In this document: piece by piece, positions 32,948-41,445 of the stretch
How the letters are laid out: each line of letters begins with the position of its first letter
How positions within the stretch are numbered: position 1 is the stretch's first letter
NCBI RefSeq assembly: GCF_040640155.1
Contig: NZ_JBFABE010000018.1
Location: forward strand, 1-64,000
Origin: Streptosporangium sp040640155
GTDB taxonomy: Bacteria > Actinomycetota > Actinomycetes > Streptosporangiales > Streptosporangiaceae
Direction: 5' to 3'
Length of the DNA stretch: 64,000 bases
Notes under the pieces: model-generated
Told to the model about the DNA's origin: nothing
Databases searched by the model: none
What the model saw: the letters and a program-made list of their open reading frames with translations, nothing else
Made by a program: the position numbers and the translations under genes

Positions 32948-34486
32948 GTGCCCGAACCGCACCATGACGTGATAACGGAATTCGCCGATACGGTCAGCCG
33001 GAATCCGGACCGACCGGCGATCACGCACAACGGCCGATCCCTCACCTATGCCGAACTCGACACGTGGGTGCGTGCCACGGCCCGGCGGCTCGGCCCGGAT
33101 CCCGGAGTGGTCGGGGTGGTCACGTCGCGGTCGCCGGCCACCGTGGCCGGCCTGCTCGGCACGCTGGCCGCGGGCGGTACGTACCTCCCCGTCGACCCCG
33201 CGTACCCCGAGCCGAGGCGGTGGGCGTCCATCGCGGCGGGCGGATGCCGCCTGGTGCTCACCACCGGGCGGGAGACGTCCCTGCCGCCGGGGACGCGCGC
33301 GGTGGAGCTTCCCGGCCTCGCCGAGGTCGTGGACGCTCCCGGGGGCACGTCCGGAACCGGGCCGGAGCCCTTCGCCGCCGGCGATCCCGGCGATCCGGCC
33401 TACATCCTGTTCACCTCCGGCTCCACCGGGGAGCCGAAACCGGTGGTCACCCCGCGCCGGGCCGTCACCGTCGCGGTCGGCGCGCTGCGGGACCTGTTCG
33501 GCCTCACCCCGGCGGACCGCGTGCTGCAGTTCGCGTCGCTGAACTGGGACACCTGCTTCGAGGAGATCCTGCCCACGCTCACCACGGGCGCGACGCTGGT
33601 CTTCCACGACCACGCCCACTCCGGGTCCTTCCGGCGGATGCTGCGGATGCTGGAGGCCGAGCGGGTCACCGTCCTGGACCTCCCCTCGGCGTTCTGGCAC
33701 GAGCTGGTGCGCCACCTGGTGGAGGAGCCGGCGACGCTCCCCGCGTCCGTGCGGACGGTCGTCGTCGGCGGGGAGGCGGTCAACCCGGTCCGGCTGGCGG
33801 ACTGGTGCGCGCTCGACACCGGCGCGATCCGCCTGGTCAACACCTACGGGTGCACGGAGACCACGCTGGTCACCCACGCCGTCGACCTGGGCGGCCCCCT
33901 GGCGGCACCCCGGCCGGCGCCGTGGGGGGCCGGGGAACGCGTGCCGATCGGACGCCCCCTGCCCCATGTCCTGCAGCACCTCGGCGAGGAGGGCGAGCTG
34001 CTCGTCGGCGGCCCGTCGCTGGCGCTGGGGTACGGGGACAGGCCGGACGCGGACGCGGAACGGTTCGTCGAGATCGATCTCGGCGCCGGCCCCGAGCGGT
34101 ACTTCCGCACCGGTGACCGGGTCGGCCGGGGGCCCGGCGGCCTGCTCGTCCACGAGGGCAGGCTCGACCACGAGCTCAAGGTGCGCGGCGTCCGGGTGAA
34201 CCCGACCGAGGTGGAGGCCCAGATCACCGGTCACCCCCGCGTGGCCGCCGTGGCGGTGGCGGGGGTCACCGTCGGCGACCACACGACGCTCGCGGCCTAC
34301 GTCGTGCCGCGCTCGCCCGACGGCGCCGTGACGCTGGCCGAGGACGTCCTGAACCACCTGCGCGACCGCCTCCCGGCTCATCTCGTGCCCGGCCGGGTCA
34401 CCGTCGTGCCGGAGCTCGTCCACACGACCGGCGGGAAGGTCGACCGGGCGGGTTCACACCGGCGATACGCGTCCACCACCACCTGA
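32948..34486 (+). CDS. Stand-alone NRPS adenylation domain, predicted beta-lysine-specific
   Basis: 512-aa amino-acid-activating domain that should load the carrier protein encoded next. A3 FTSGSTGEPK, A5 NTYGCTETT (Cys replaces the usual Pro), A7 YFRTGD, A8 GRLDHELKVRG and A10 GGKVDR with K497 are present. Aligning to GrsA gives the specificity code D201-T202-E205-D244-V272-G274-T299-L307-V308-K497, that is DTEDVGTLVK. As I recall, the beta-lysine code is DTEDVGTMVK, a single conservative change. GTG 32948 is chosen for its AAGGAAGG site; ATG 32924 is an in-frame alternative. First gene of an eleven-gene operon that also has a lysine-aminomutase-type enzyme, which supports the assignment. 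Confidence 0.88.
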   Translation: MPEPHHDVITEFADTVSRNPDRPAITHNGRSLTYAELDTWVRATARRLGPDPGVVGVVTSRSPATVAGLLGTLAAGGTYLPVDPAYPEPRRWASIAAGGCRLVLTTGRETSLPPGTRAVELPGLAEVVDAPGGTSGTGPEPFAAGDPGDPAYILFTSGSTGEPKPVVTPRRAVTVAVGALRDLFGLTPADRVLQFASLNWDTCFEEILPTLTTGATLVFHDHAHSGSFRRMLRMLEAERVTVLDLPSAFWHELVRHLVEEPATLPASVRTVVVGGEAVNPVRLADWCALDTGAIRLVNTYGCTETTLVTHAVDLGGPLAAPRPAPWGAGERVPIGRPLPHVLQHLGEEGELLVGGPSLALGYGDRPDADAERFVEIDLGAGPERYFRTGDRVGRGPGGLLVHEGRLDHELKVRGVRVNPTEVEAQITGHPRVAAVAVAGVTVGDHTTLAAYVVPRSPDGAVTLAEDVLNHLRDRLPAHLVPGRVTVVPELVHTTGGKVDRAGSHRRYASTTT

Positions 34487-34498
34487 GAGGGGCATTTT

Positions 34499-34717
34499 AT
34501 GGACGTAGAGGATTTATCCGACATATTTCGACGTGTTCTTGAAAACGATGGGGTCCGTGCGGATTCGGACTTCTTCGTCATGGGCGGGGACTCCCTGCTC
34601 GCCACCCGTGTCCTGAGCGCGGTCGCGCGCGCCTGTGGCGTGGAGCTGGACTTCGACGACTTCCTGGAGGCGCCGACCCCCGAGGCCCTGTGCAAGAAGA
34701 TCGCGAGCCTGACGTGA
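34499..34717 (+). CDS. Free-standing acyl/peptidyl carrier protein
   Basis: 72-aa carrier protein. Phosphopantetheine attachment at S32 in VMGGDSLLATR; four-helix pattern intact (DIFRRVLEND, ALCKKIASL). It starts 12 nt after the adenylation-domain stop and overlaps the oxidase start by GTGA. It is the likely acceptor of the activated amino acid, and the oxidase may act on the tethered substrate. Noticeably less GC-rich at its 5' end (ATTTTATGGACGTAGAGGA) than its neighbours. Confidence 0.92.
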   Translation: MDVEDLSDIFRRVLENDGVRADSDFFVMGGDSLLATRVLSAVARACGVELDFDDFLEAPTPEALCKKIASLT

Positions 34718-36054
34718 GCGTCGTCGTCGTCGGGGCCGGGCTGGCGGGCCTCACCGCCGCCACCGGCCTGGCGGCGCGCGGCGTCGAGGTCACCGTCCTC
34801 GAGGCGCGCGACCGGGTCGGCGGCCGCACGCGCGGCATCGAGGTCGAGCCCGGCGGCTGGGTGGACGCCGGCGCGGCGTACCTGGGCGACCGGCACACCG
34901 CGCTGATCGCCCTGATGGGCGAGCTGGGCCTGAGGACGACGCCGGCCACCGTGGCCGGCGACAGCCGCTTCGCGCTCGGCGACGGCGAGCTCACCCGGCC
35001 CGGCCGGTTCCCGCCGCTGTCCGCGGTCGCGCTCGGCGAGATGTTCGACGCGCTGGACGAGCTGGTCCGCACCGTGGGCGCGGACGCCCCGTGGGCGTCG
35101 GCGGACGCCACCCGCCTCGACACGCTCACCGCGGCCGAGTGGGCGCGCGAGCACCTGCGCCACCCGGACGCGCGGCTGTTCTTCCCGCTGTTCCTCGGCG
35201 AGATGATGGCCGCCGACCCGGCGGACGTGTCCGTCCTGCACATGGCGTTCTACCTCCGCTCGGGGGGCGGGATCCGCTACCTGAACGCGTTCGAGGGCGG
35301 TGCGCAGGAGCACCGGATCGCCGGCGGGGCGCACCGGTTGTGCGAGCGGCTGGCCGCCGGACCGGGCATCCGGGTGTACCTGAACGAGCCGGTGCGCGCG
35401 ATCCACCAGGACGACGACGGCGTGACCGTGACGACCCGCGCCGGGTCGCTGCGCGCCGACGCCGTGGTGGTCGCGGTGCCGCCGTCGCTGGCCGACACGA
35501 TCGACCACGGCCCCGCCCTGCCCGCACCCCGCTCCACCGAGCGCACCGCGCCCGGCTGCGCGGTGAAGGTGCACCTGGTGTACCCGGCGCCCGTCTGGCG
35601 GGAGCACGGGCTGTCGGGCTGGTCGGTCAGCGCGCGGGGCCCCTTGCTGTCCACCGTGGACGACTCGCCCGCGGACGGGACGGTGGGCGTACTGACCGGA
35701 TTCGTGACCGGCGGGGAGGCGCACCGGTTCGCGCGGCTGGGTGAGGGCGAGCGGCGTGAGCGGGCGGTCGCCCAGGCCGCGCGGCTCTTCCCCGGCCTGC
35801 CGCCGCCGATCGGGTTCCACGTCACCGACTGGATCGGCGAGGACTACAGCCGGGGATGTTACGCGGCGCTCTTCGGGCCGGGGGACTGGCCGCGGCTCGG
35901 CCCGCACCTGACGGCCCCGCACCGGCGGGTGCACTGGGCCGGAACCGAGACGAGCGTGGAGTTCTTCGGACTGATGGAGGGAGCCGTCCGATCGGGGCAC
36001 CGGGCGGCCGAGGAGATCATCGCAACGTACAGACGGAGGGACGTCCATGCCTGA
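34714..36054 (+). CDS. Flavin-containing amine oxidase
   Basis: 446-aa FAD enzyme of the monoamine oxidase family. The N-terminal dinucleotide motif VVVGAGLAGLTAATGLAARG is at residues 3-22, followed by the VLEARDRVGGRTRG motif. IAGGAHRLCERLA and the C-terminal FAD block VHWAGTETSVEFFGLMEGAVRSG complete the fold. It would oxidise an amine to an imine. The GTG start overlaps the carrier-protein stop, which argues that it works on the carrier-bound amino acid or an early free intermediate. If beta-lysine is the substrate, oxidation at the terminal amine would allow ring closure to a pyrroline; that chemistry is inference. Confidence 0.9.
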   Translation: MSVVVVGAGLAGLTAATGLAARGVEVTVLEARDRVGGRTRGIEVEPGGWVDAGAAYLGDRHTALIALMGELGLRTTPATVAGDSRFALGDGELTRPGRFPPLSAVALGEMFDALDELVRTVGADAPWASADATRLDTLTAAEWAREHLRHPDARLFFPLFLGEMMAADPADVSVLHMAFYLRSGGGIRYLNAFEGGAQEHRIAGGAHRLCERLAAGPGIRVYLNEPVRAIHQDDDGVTVTTRAGSLRADAVVVAVPPSLADTIDHGPALPAPRSTERTAPGCAVKVHLVYPAPVWREHGLSGWSVSARGPLLSTVDDSPADGTVGVLTGFVTGGEAHRFARLGEGERRERAVAQAARLFPGLPPPIGFHVTDWIGEDYSRGCYAALFGPGDWPRLGPHLTAPHRRVHWAGTETSVEFFGLMEGAVRSGHRAAEEIIATYRRRDVHA

Positions 36055-37750
36055 CCCCACCTCGATCGCGCCACTGCCGGTCCGGCGATCGCTGATGACC
36101 GAGCCGGAGCTCGGCGCGGGGAACTTCCTGCGGTACGCCCTGGAGACCAACCCCCACCGCGGGGTGCCGTTCGTCTACGCCCACCACACCGACCACCGCG
36201 GCCAGGTGGTGCTGCGCGGCCACAGCCTGATCGACCTCGCGGCCCTGCGGGACCGCTACGCCACCTGGTACCGGGCCAACGGCGTACGGCCCGGCGACCC
36301 GGTGGGCGTCGTGGTGGGGGAGGGGCTGGAGCCGCTGCTGCACTTCCTGGCGCTCACGGCGCTCGGCGCCGTACCGGCGATGATCAACGACGCGATGCGG
36401 CTCGACACCATGGTCCGCTACCTCGACCACGTCGGTGTCGTCGGCGTCGTGGCCGACGACCCGACCCGCCTGCGGCCGGCCTACCGCGACGGACCCCGGA
36501 ACAGGCCGCGCTTCGTCGTCCCGGCCTCGGAGGTCAGGGCCCACGACGCCGACGTGGCCGCCCTCCCCGGCGAGTACCCCTACCGGCACGCCCCCGACGA
36601 CGTCGTGGCGCTGATCCACTCCTCCGGCACCACCGGCACCCCCAAGTCGACGATCCTGGGCCACCGGCAGTTCTGGGACGGCAAGCAGCCGCGCATGCTC
36701 CGTTTCCCCGCCGAGCCGTACGACAGGCTGATGTCCCTCATGCCGCACACCCACGCGGGCGGGCTCAGCTACTTCCTCACCGCGGTGCTCCTCGGACTGC
36801 CGACCGTGATCATGTCGGACTGGCGGCGCGCGGTCGTGGAGCCGGTCATGGAGGTGTTCCAGCCGACCATGGTGGCCTCGTTCCCCCGGACGTTCGTCGA
36901 GCTCGCCACCGGGGAGCTCCCGGTCAAGGGGGCGGCGAGGGTCCACTCCTGGTTCAACACCGGCGACAGCGCCCACCACGGGCACATCAGACGGCTGGTG
37001 CGGCTCGGCGAGCGGCCCGCGGGCCTGATCAGGCCGTGGCTGGTCCCGGGCGGCGCCGCGGCGGGAGAACCGCTCCCCGGCTCCCAGTTCGTCGACGGCC
37101 TCGGCTCCTCGGAGATGGGGATGGCGCTCTTCGGCCAGGTGACCACGCCGGAGACCCCGCGCGACGACCGCTGCGTGGGCAAGGCCCAGGAGGCGGTGAT
37201 CAAGGCCGCGGTGCTCGACGGGAACGGCCAGGAGGTCCCCGACGGCACCGTGGGCCTGCTGGCGGTGATGGCGCCCTCCATCACCCCGGGGTACTGGAAC
37301 GACCCGAGGCTGACCCGCAGCTTCGAGCTCAACGGCTACTGGCTCACCGGCGACGTGGCCCACCGGGACGCCGAGGGCAACTTCTACCACCTCGACCGGA
37401 CCGTGGACGTCATCGAGACCCGCGACGGGCCGGTCTACAGCCTGCCCGTCGAGGAGGTCCTCATCGCCGACTGCGACGCCCTCGTCCAGGACTGCTCGGT
37501 CATCGGCGTCCCCGGTGAGAAGGGGGAGGGGCAACGCCCGATCGCCGTGGTGCGGCTGCAGGCCGACGCCGGCGACGTCACCGCCGACGACGTGCGCGAG
37601 AGGGCCAACAAGGCCCTCACCGACGCGGGCCTGGCCACGCTCGACGCGGTGGTCGTCGCGCGGACCGACGAGGACCTCCCCCTCGGCCCCACCGGCAAGG
37701 TGCTCAAGCGCGAGCTTCGCACCCGGCACGCGACGATGTTCACGGGATGA
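36047..37750 (+). CDS. Acyl-CoA synthetase-like AMP-forming ligase
   Basis: 567-aa ANL-superfamily adenylate-forming enzyme. P-loop IHSSGTTGTPKS, A5-like DGLGSSEMGMALFG, hinge TGDVAHRDAEGNFYHLDR, and the catalytic Lys in PLGPTGKVLKREL. Closest in style to class I fatty-acyl/aryl-CoA ligases, so it activates a carboxylic acid, as CoA ester or for direct amide formation. It overlaps the oxidase stop by 8 nt and the KamA start by 4 nt. One of four adenylate-forming proteins in this operon; substrate unknown. Confidence 0.88.
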   Translation: MPDPTSIAPLPVRRSLMTEPELGAGNFLRYALETNPHRGVPFVYAHHTDHRGQVVLRGHSLIDLAALRDRYATWYRANGVRPGDPVGVVVGEGLEPLLHFLALTALGAVPAMINDAMRLDTMVRYLDHVGVVGVVADDPTRLRPAYRDGPRNRPRFVVPASEVRAHDADVAALPGEYPYRHAPDDVVALIHSSGTTGTPKSTILGHRQFWDGKQPRMLRFPAEPYDRLMSLMPHTHAGGLSYFLTAVLLGLPTVIMSDWRRAVVEPVMEVFQPTMVASFPRTFVELATGELPVKGAARVHSWFNTGDSAHHGHIRRLVRLGERPAGLIRPWLVPGGAAAGEPLPGSQFVDGLGSSEMGMALFGQVTTPETPRDDRCVGKAQEAVIKAAVLDGNGQEVPDGTVGLLAVMAPSITPGYWNDPRLTRSFELNGYWLTGDVAHRDAEGNFYHLDRTVDVIETRDGPVYSLPVEEVLIADCDALVQDCSVIGVPGEKGEGQRPIAVVRLQADAGDVTADDVRERANKALTDAGLATLDAVVVARTDEDLPLGPTGKVLKRELRTRHATMFTG

Positions 37751-39111
37751 GCGCCGACGCCCCCCACCGGCCGTACGCCTACGCGCGCCGGCCGCTCGTC
37801 GAGCCGGACTGGCGGCGATTACCGGGCTGGCGCGGCGTCGACGACGCGCAGTGGCGCGACGCCCGATGGCAGCGCGCCCACTGCGTCAAGAACGCCGGGC
37901 AGCTGCGCGCCGTCATGGGAGACCTGCTCCAGGACTCCTTCTACGCCGACCTGGCGGCCGACGCGGAGCGGTTCGCGACCATGTCCACGCTGATCCCGCC
38001 GCAGATGCTCAACGTGATGGTGCCGCACGCCGAGAGCGACCCCGCCTCCTTCACGGAGGCGTTCATGGCCGACCCGGTCCGCCGGTACATGCTGCCGGTG
38101 CGCTCGGACCGCCACCCGCGCTGGCCCAGCCACCCGCACGCGCGACGCGACTCGCTCCACGAGGCGGAGATGTGGGTGGTGGAGGGGCTGACCCACCGCT
38201 ACCCGACCAAGGTCCTGGCCGAGCTGCTGTCCAGCTGCCCCCAGTACTGCGGGCACTGCACCCGGATGGACCTGGTCGGCACCTCGACCCCGCAGGTCGT
38301 CAAGACCAGGCTCGCCCTCAAGCCGATCGACCGGCAGGAGCTGATGCTGGACTACCTCAAGCGCACGCCCGGCGTGCGGGACGTGGTGGTCTCGGGCGGC
38401 GACGTGGCCAACGTGCCCTGGCCCCGGCTGGAGACGTTCGTGCTGCGGCTGCTGGAACTGGAGTCCGTACGCGACATCCGCCTGGCGACCAAGGCGCTGG
38501 TCGGCCTGCCGCAGCACTGGCTCCAGCCCGCGGTGCTCGAGGGGATGGCCCGGATCGCCGGACTCGCCCGCCGCCGCGGGGTGAACCTGGCCGTGCACAC
38601 CCACGCCAACCACGCCCGGTCGGTGACGCCGCTGGTGGCCGAGGCCGCCAGGGCCCTGCTGGACGCGGGGGTGCGGGACGTGCGCAACCAGGGCGTGCTC
38701 CTGCGGGGGGTGAACACCACCCAGGCCGACCTGCTGGACCTGTGTTTCGCCCTCCAGGGCGAGGCGGGCATCCTGCCCTACTACCTCTACCTCTGCGACA
38801 TGATCCCCAACGCCGAGCACTGGCGCGTCCCGGTCCACCAGGCCCAGCGGCTCCAGGAGGCCATCATGGGCTACCTGCCGGGCTACGCGACGCCGCGCGT
38901 CGTGTGCGACGTGCCCTACGCCGGCAAACGCTGGGTGCACCAGGTCGTCGAGTACGACCGGGAACGCGGCATCTCCTACTGGGCCGGGAACCACGGGACG
39001 GGACTCGGCCGCGACGGCTCCCCGGACCGCCGGTTCCCCTTCTACGACCCGATCGACACCTTGCCCGAGCCGGGCCGCCGCTGGTGGACCGAAGGAGAGG
39101 GACGAGCATGA
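37747..39111 (+). CDS. kamA: KamA-family radical SAM lysine 2,3-aminomutase-type enzyme
   Basis: 454-aa PLP-dependent radical SAM enzyme that should convert L-lysine to beta-lysine. The 4Fe-4S/SAM motif CxxxCxxC is C164-C168-C171 (SCPQYCGHC), followed by T-R173, the carboxylate-binding Arg of the family. The two Asp that hold the lysine side-chain amine in clostridial LAM are present (D351 in YLCDM; D388 in VVCDVP), whereas glutamate aminomutases lose them. The PLP lysine is K394 in DVPYAGKRW, one residue closer to the Asp than in clostridial LAM. ATGA coupling on both sides. It supplies the substrate predicted for the adenylation domain at 32948. EpmB/KamA paralogues of unknown substrate are the alternative. 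Confidence 0.92.
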   Translation: MSADAPHRPYAYARRPLVEPDWRRLPGWRGVDDAQWRDARWQRAHCVKNAGQLRAVMGDLLQDSFYADLAADAERFATMSTLIPPQMLNVMVPHAESDPASFTEAFMADPVRRYMLPVRSDRHPRWPSHPHARRDSLHEAEMWVVEGLTHRYPTKVLAELLSSCPQYCGHCTRMDLVGTSTPQVVKTRLALKPIDRQELMLDYLKRTPGVRDVVVSGGDVANVPWPRLETFVLRLLELESVRDIRLATKALVGLPQHWLQPAVLEGMARIAGLARRRGVNLAVHTHANHARSVTPLVAEAARALLDAGVRDVRNQGVLLRGVNTTQADLLDLCFALQGEAGILPYYLYLCDMIPNAEHWRVPVHQAQRLQEAIMGYLPGYATPRVVCDVPYAGKRWVHQVVEYDRERGISYWAGNHGTGLGRDGSPDRRFPFYDPIDTLPEPGRRWWTEGEGRA

Positions 39112-40142
39112 CCCCCGCGACCCCGGCGGCCCCCGCCACCGAGAGCACGCTGCGCCGCATGTGCTGGATCTTCCCCGACAGGGAGTCGAGCCGGGCGACC
39201 GCGATGTGGCACGACTTCTTCTGGGACGTCTACGCCGACGTGGCCGCCGAGCTCGGCCTGAGCTGGACCAGGCACGCGCCCGACGCCGTGACGGTCGACC
39301 ACCTGGGGCCGGGACGGCCGCGCGTCCACGTGGACGACGAGCTCGTCACCCCCGAGGACACGCTCTTCATCACCGCGCTGTACTCGCTGCCGTACCAGTC
39401 CATGGACATCTTCAACCAGTACGCGCTGTACGCGGTGCTGGAGAAGGCCGGCTTCTACCTGTCGTTCCCGCCGGGCCTGTCGGCCGTCGCCAACGACAAG
39501 CTGGCCACGATCCTGCACCTGAGGGACTCGCCCGTCCCGCCGATCCCCACGCTCCGCATCGGCACCGGGCGGGACATCGGCAAGCACCTGTACGAGGTGG
39601 CGCTGAAGGACCTGACCTACCCGGCCATCGTCAAGCCGGCGGGATGGTGCGGCGGCGGCGGGGTGAACCTGGCCCGCGACGCCGAGGAGATCCGGGGGCT
39701 CGCCAGCCTGGCGCAGGGCGGCGACACCACCCTCGTCATCCAGCCCTACCTGGGCGACGGCACGGTCGACTACCGGGTCTACGTCGTCGACGGCGAGCCG
39801 TACGCCGTCATGAAGCGGATCCCCGAGCCCGGCTCGCCGGTCGCCAACGCCAGCCGCGGCGCCACGATGGAGTTCCCGCCGGTCCCCGCCGAGCTCGCGG
39901 AGGCGACGGCGTACTTCTACCGCAAGGTGCCCGTCCCGTTCTTCTGCGTCGACTTCCTGTTCGACGGCGAGCGCTTCTGGTTCTCCGAGCTCGAACCCGA
40001 CGGCGTGATCGCCCCCGACTACGGCGACCCGGACCGGACGCTCCAGCGGGACATCACCCGGGCGCGCTGGATCGCCTACCGCGACGCCCACGCCCGGTGG
40101 CTGGCCGCGGGCGCCGCGGACACGACCATTGAAAGCTGGTGA
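39108..40142 (+). CDS. ATP-grasp ligase
   Basis: 344-aa ATP-grasp enzyme (RimK/glutathione-synthetase type). The ATP-binding part includes YPAIVKPAGWCGGGGVNLA (P-loop-like glycine stretch, about residues 164-182) and TLVIQPYLGDGTVDYRVYVVDG. Metal ligands are expected in FFCVDFLFDG and FWFSELEPDG, where ELEPDG stands in for the usual ExN. These enzymes join a carboxylate, via acyl phosphate, to an amine. In this operon it is the best candidate for an amide-forming step in the absence of any condensation domain. ATGA-coupled to kamA. Confidence 0.9.
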   Translation: MTPATPAAPATESTLRRMCWIFPDRESSRATAMWHDFFWDVYADVAAELGLSWTRHAPDAVTVDHLGPGRPRVHVDDELVTPEDTLFITALYSLPYQSMDIFNQYALYAVLEKAGFYLSFPPGLSAVANDKLATILHLRDSPVPPIPTLRIGTGRDIGKHLYEVALKDLTYPAIVKPAGWCGGGGVNLARDAEEIRGLASLAQGGDTTLVIQPYLGDGTVDYRVYVVDGEPYAVMKRIPEPGSPVANASRGATMEFPPVPAELAEATAYFYRKVPVPFFCVDFLFDGERFWFSELEPDGVIAPDYGDPDRTLQRDITRARWIAYRDAHARWLAAGAADTTIESW

Positions 40143-40146
40143 TCAC

Positions 40147-41445
40147 ATGACCGGATCGTCCCCGCCGCCGCCCGGCGGCGACACGACCGGATCGTCCCCG
40201 CCGCCCGGCGGCGACACGACCGAGTCGTTCTCGCTGCCGCCCGAGGCGGCCGAGCCGAGGCTGGACGTCTCCCGGCGGTCCCTGGAGCGCCTCCGGAGCG
40301 TGCCGGAGCTCGCCCCCCGGTACGCCGGCCACGACAAGGTGCTCACGCTGGGGGACGTCGCCGCCCTGCCGGTGCTGGTGAAGGACGACCTGAACGTGGC
40401 CCTGGCGCACCTGAGGCCGAAGGCCGAGCGCGGCGCCACCTGGATCTTCCAGAGCGGCGGCAGCACCGGCGCGCCCAAGGTCGGCCACGCCCCCACCGGC
40501 TTCTACATGGAGGGCGTGTACGAGCAGTGGCGCCCCCTGGAGCGGGACGACGTCTTCGTCAACGGCTGGGGCGCGGGCCGCATGTGGGGCGCCCACTTCC
40601 TGGCCGCCGCCTTCGCCGACCTGTCCGGGTGCGACGTCATCGCGCTGGGCTCGGTCGGCAGGGAGGAGTACGGCGACTGGCTGGCGTTCTTCGCCGCCAG
40701 GGGCGTGACGGCCTTCGGCGGCACGCCGAGCGTGCTGCGGTTGTGGTTCGCGCACGCGCGGGCGGCCGGGACACGCCTTCCCGCGCTGCGCAAGGTGCTC
40801 TGGCTCGGGGAGGCGTGGCACCCGCAGCTCGACGAGGACCTCGCCGAGGTCGCGCCGCGGGCGCGCCGCTGGGGCATGTTCGGCAGCACCGAGACCTGGG
40901 TCGTCGGCACCAACACCCCCGACTGCCCGCCGGACGTCTTCCACCCCCTGCCGTCCCAGCTCGTGCACGTGGGCGAGGACGAACTGCTGGACTTCACCAC
41001 CCTCGATGCGGACATGCTCAACCCGGTGCTGCGGTACCGGACCGGTGACGCGGGCCGGCTCGTGACGTGCGGGTGCGGCCGGGACGGCAGGGCGATGCGG
41101 GTCCTGGGCCGCCGCGACTCGGTGGTGCAGGTGCGCGGGCTGGGGCTGCACGTGGACGACGTCGTCGAGCGGGCCGAGCGGGAACCCGGCGTCTCCCGGG
41201 CGCAGGTCCTGATCACCGAGCGGCGGGGCCGGGTGTCCACCGTGGAGGTGCTGCTGCTCACCGACCGGGACGCGCCGCCGGACCTGGCCGGACGACTGCG
41301 CGCGGACCTGATGTCCTCGACGTTCACGATCAGCACGGCCTTCCAGCACGACCCCGGATCGTTCCGGGTGGAGGTCGTCGACGCGCTGGTCGGCAACGAG
41401 CGCACCGGGAAGACCGCGGCCTTCGTCGTACGGGAGGAGCGGTGA
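40147..41445 (+). CDS. PaaK-like adenylate-forming enzyme 1
   Basis: 432-aa protein of the phenylacetate-CoA-ligase-like branch of the ANL superfamily. P-loop FQSGGSTGAPK, A5-like FGSTETW, YRTGDAGRLV hinge region, and CGCGRDG before LGRRDSVVQVRG, as in PaaK. The catalytic C-terminal segment ends GKTAAFVV. The N-terminus carries a duplicated GSSPPP-GGDTT motif (residues 3-26), coded by two DNA repeats, and is probably disordered; a start further in cannot be excluded. It begins 4 nt after the ATP-grasp stop and overlaps the MFS gene by GTGA. PaaK-like enzymes in such clusters activate or transfer acids; substrate unknown. Confidence 0.85.
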   Translation: MTGSSPPPPGGDTTGSSPPPGGDTTESFSLPPEAAEPRLDVSRRSLERLRSVPELAPRYAGHDKVLTLGDVAALPVLVKDDLNVALAHLRPKAERGATWIFQSGGSTGAPKVGHAPTGFYMEGVYEQWRPLERDDVFVNGWGAGRMWGAHFLAAAFADLSGCDVIALGSVGREEYGDWLAFFAARGVTAFGGTPSVLRLWFAHARAAGTRLPALRKVLWLGEAWHPQLDEDLAEVAPRARRWGMFGSTETWVVGTNTPDCPPDVFHPLPSQLVHVGEDELLDFTTLDADMLNPVLRYRTGDAGRLVTCGCGRDGRAMRVLGRRDSVVQVRGLGLHVDDVVERAEREPGVSRAQVLITERRGRVSTVEVLLLTDRDAPPDLAGRLRADLMSSTFTISTAFQHDPGSFRVEVVDALVGNERTGKTAAFVVREER

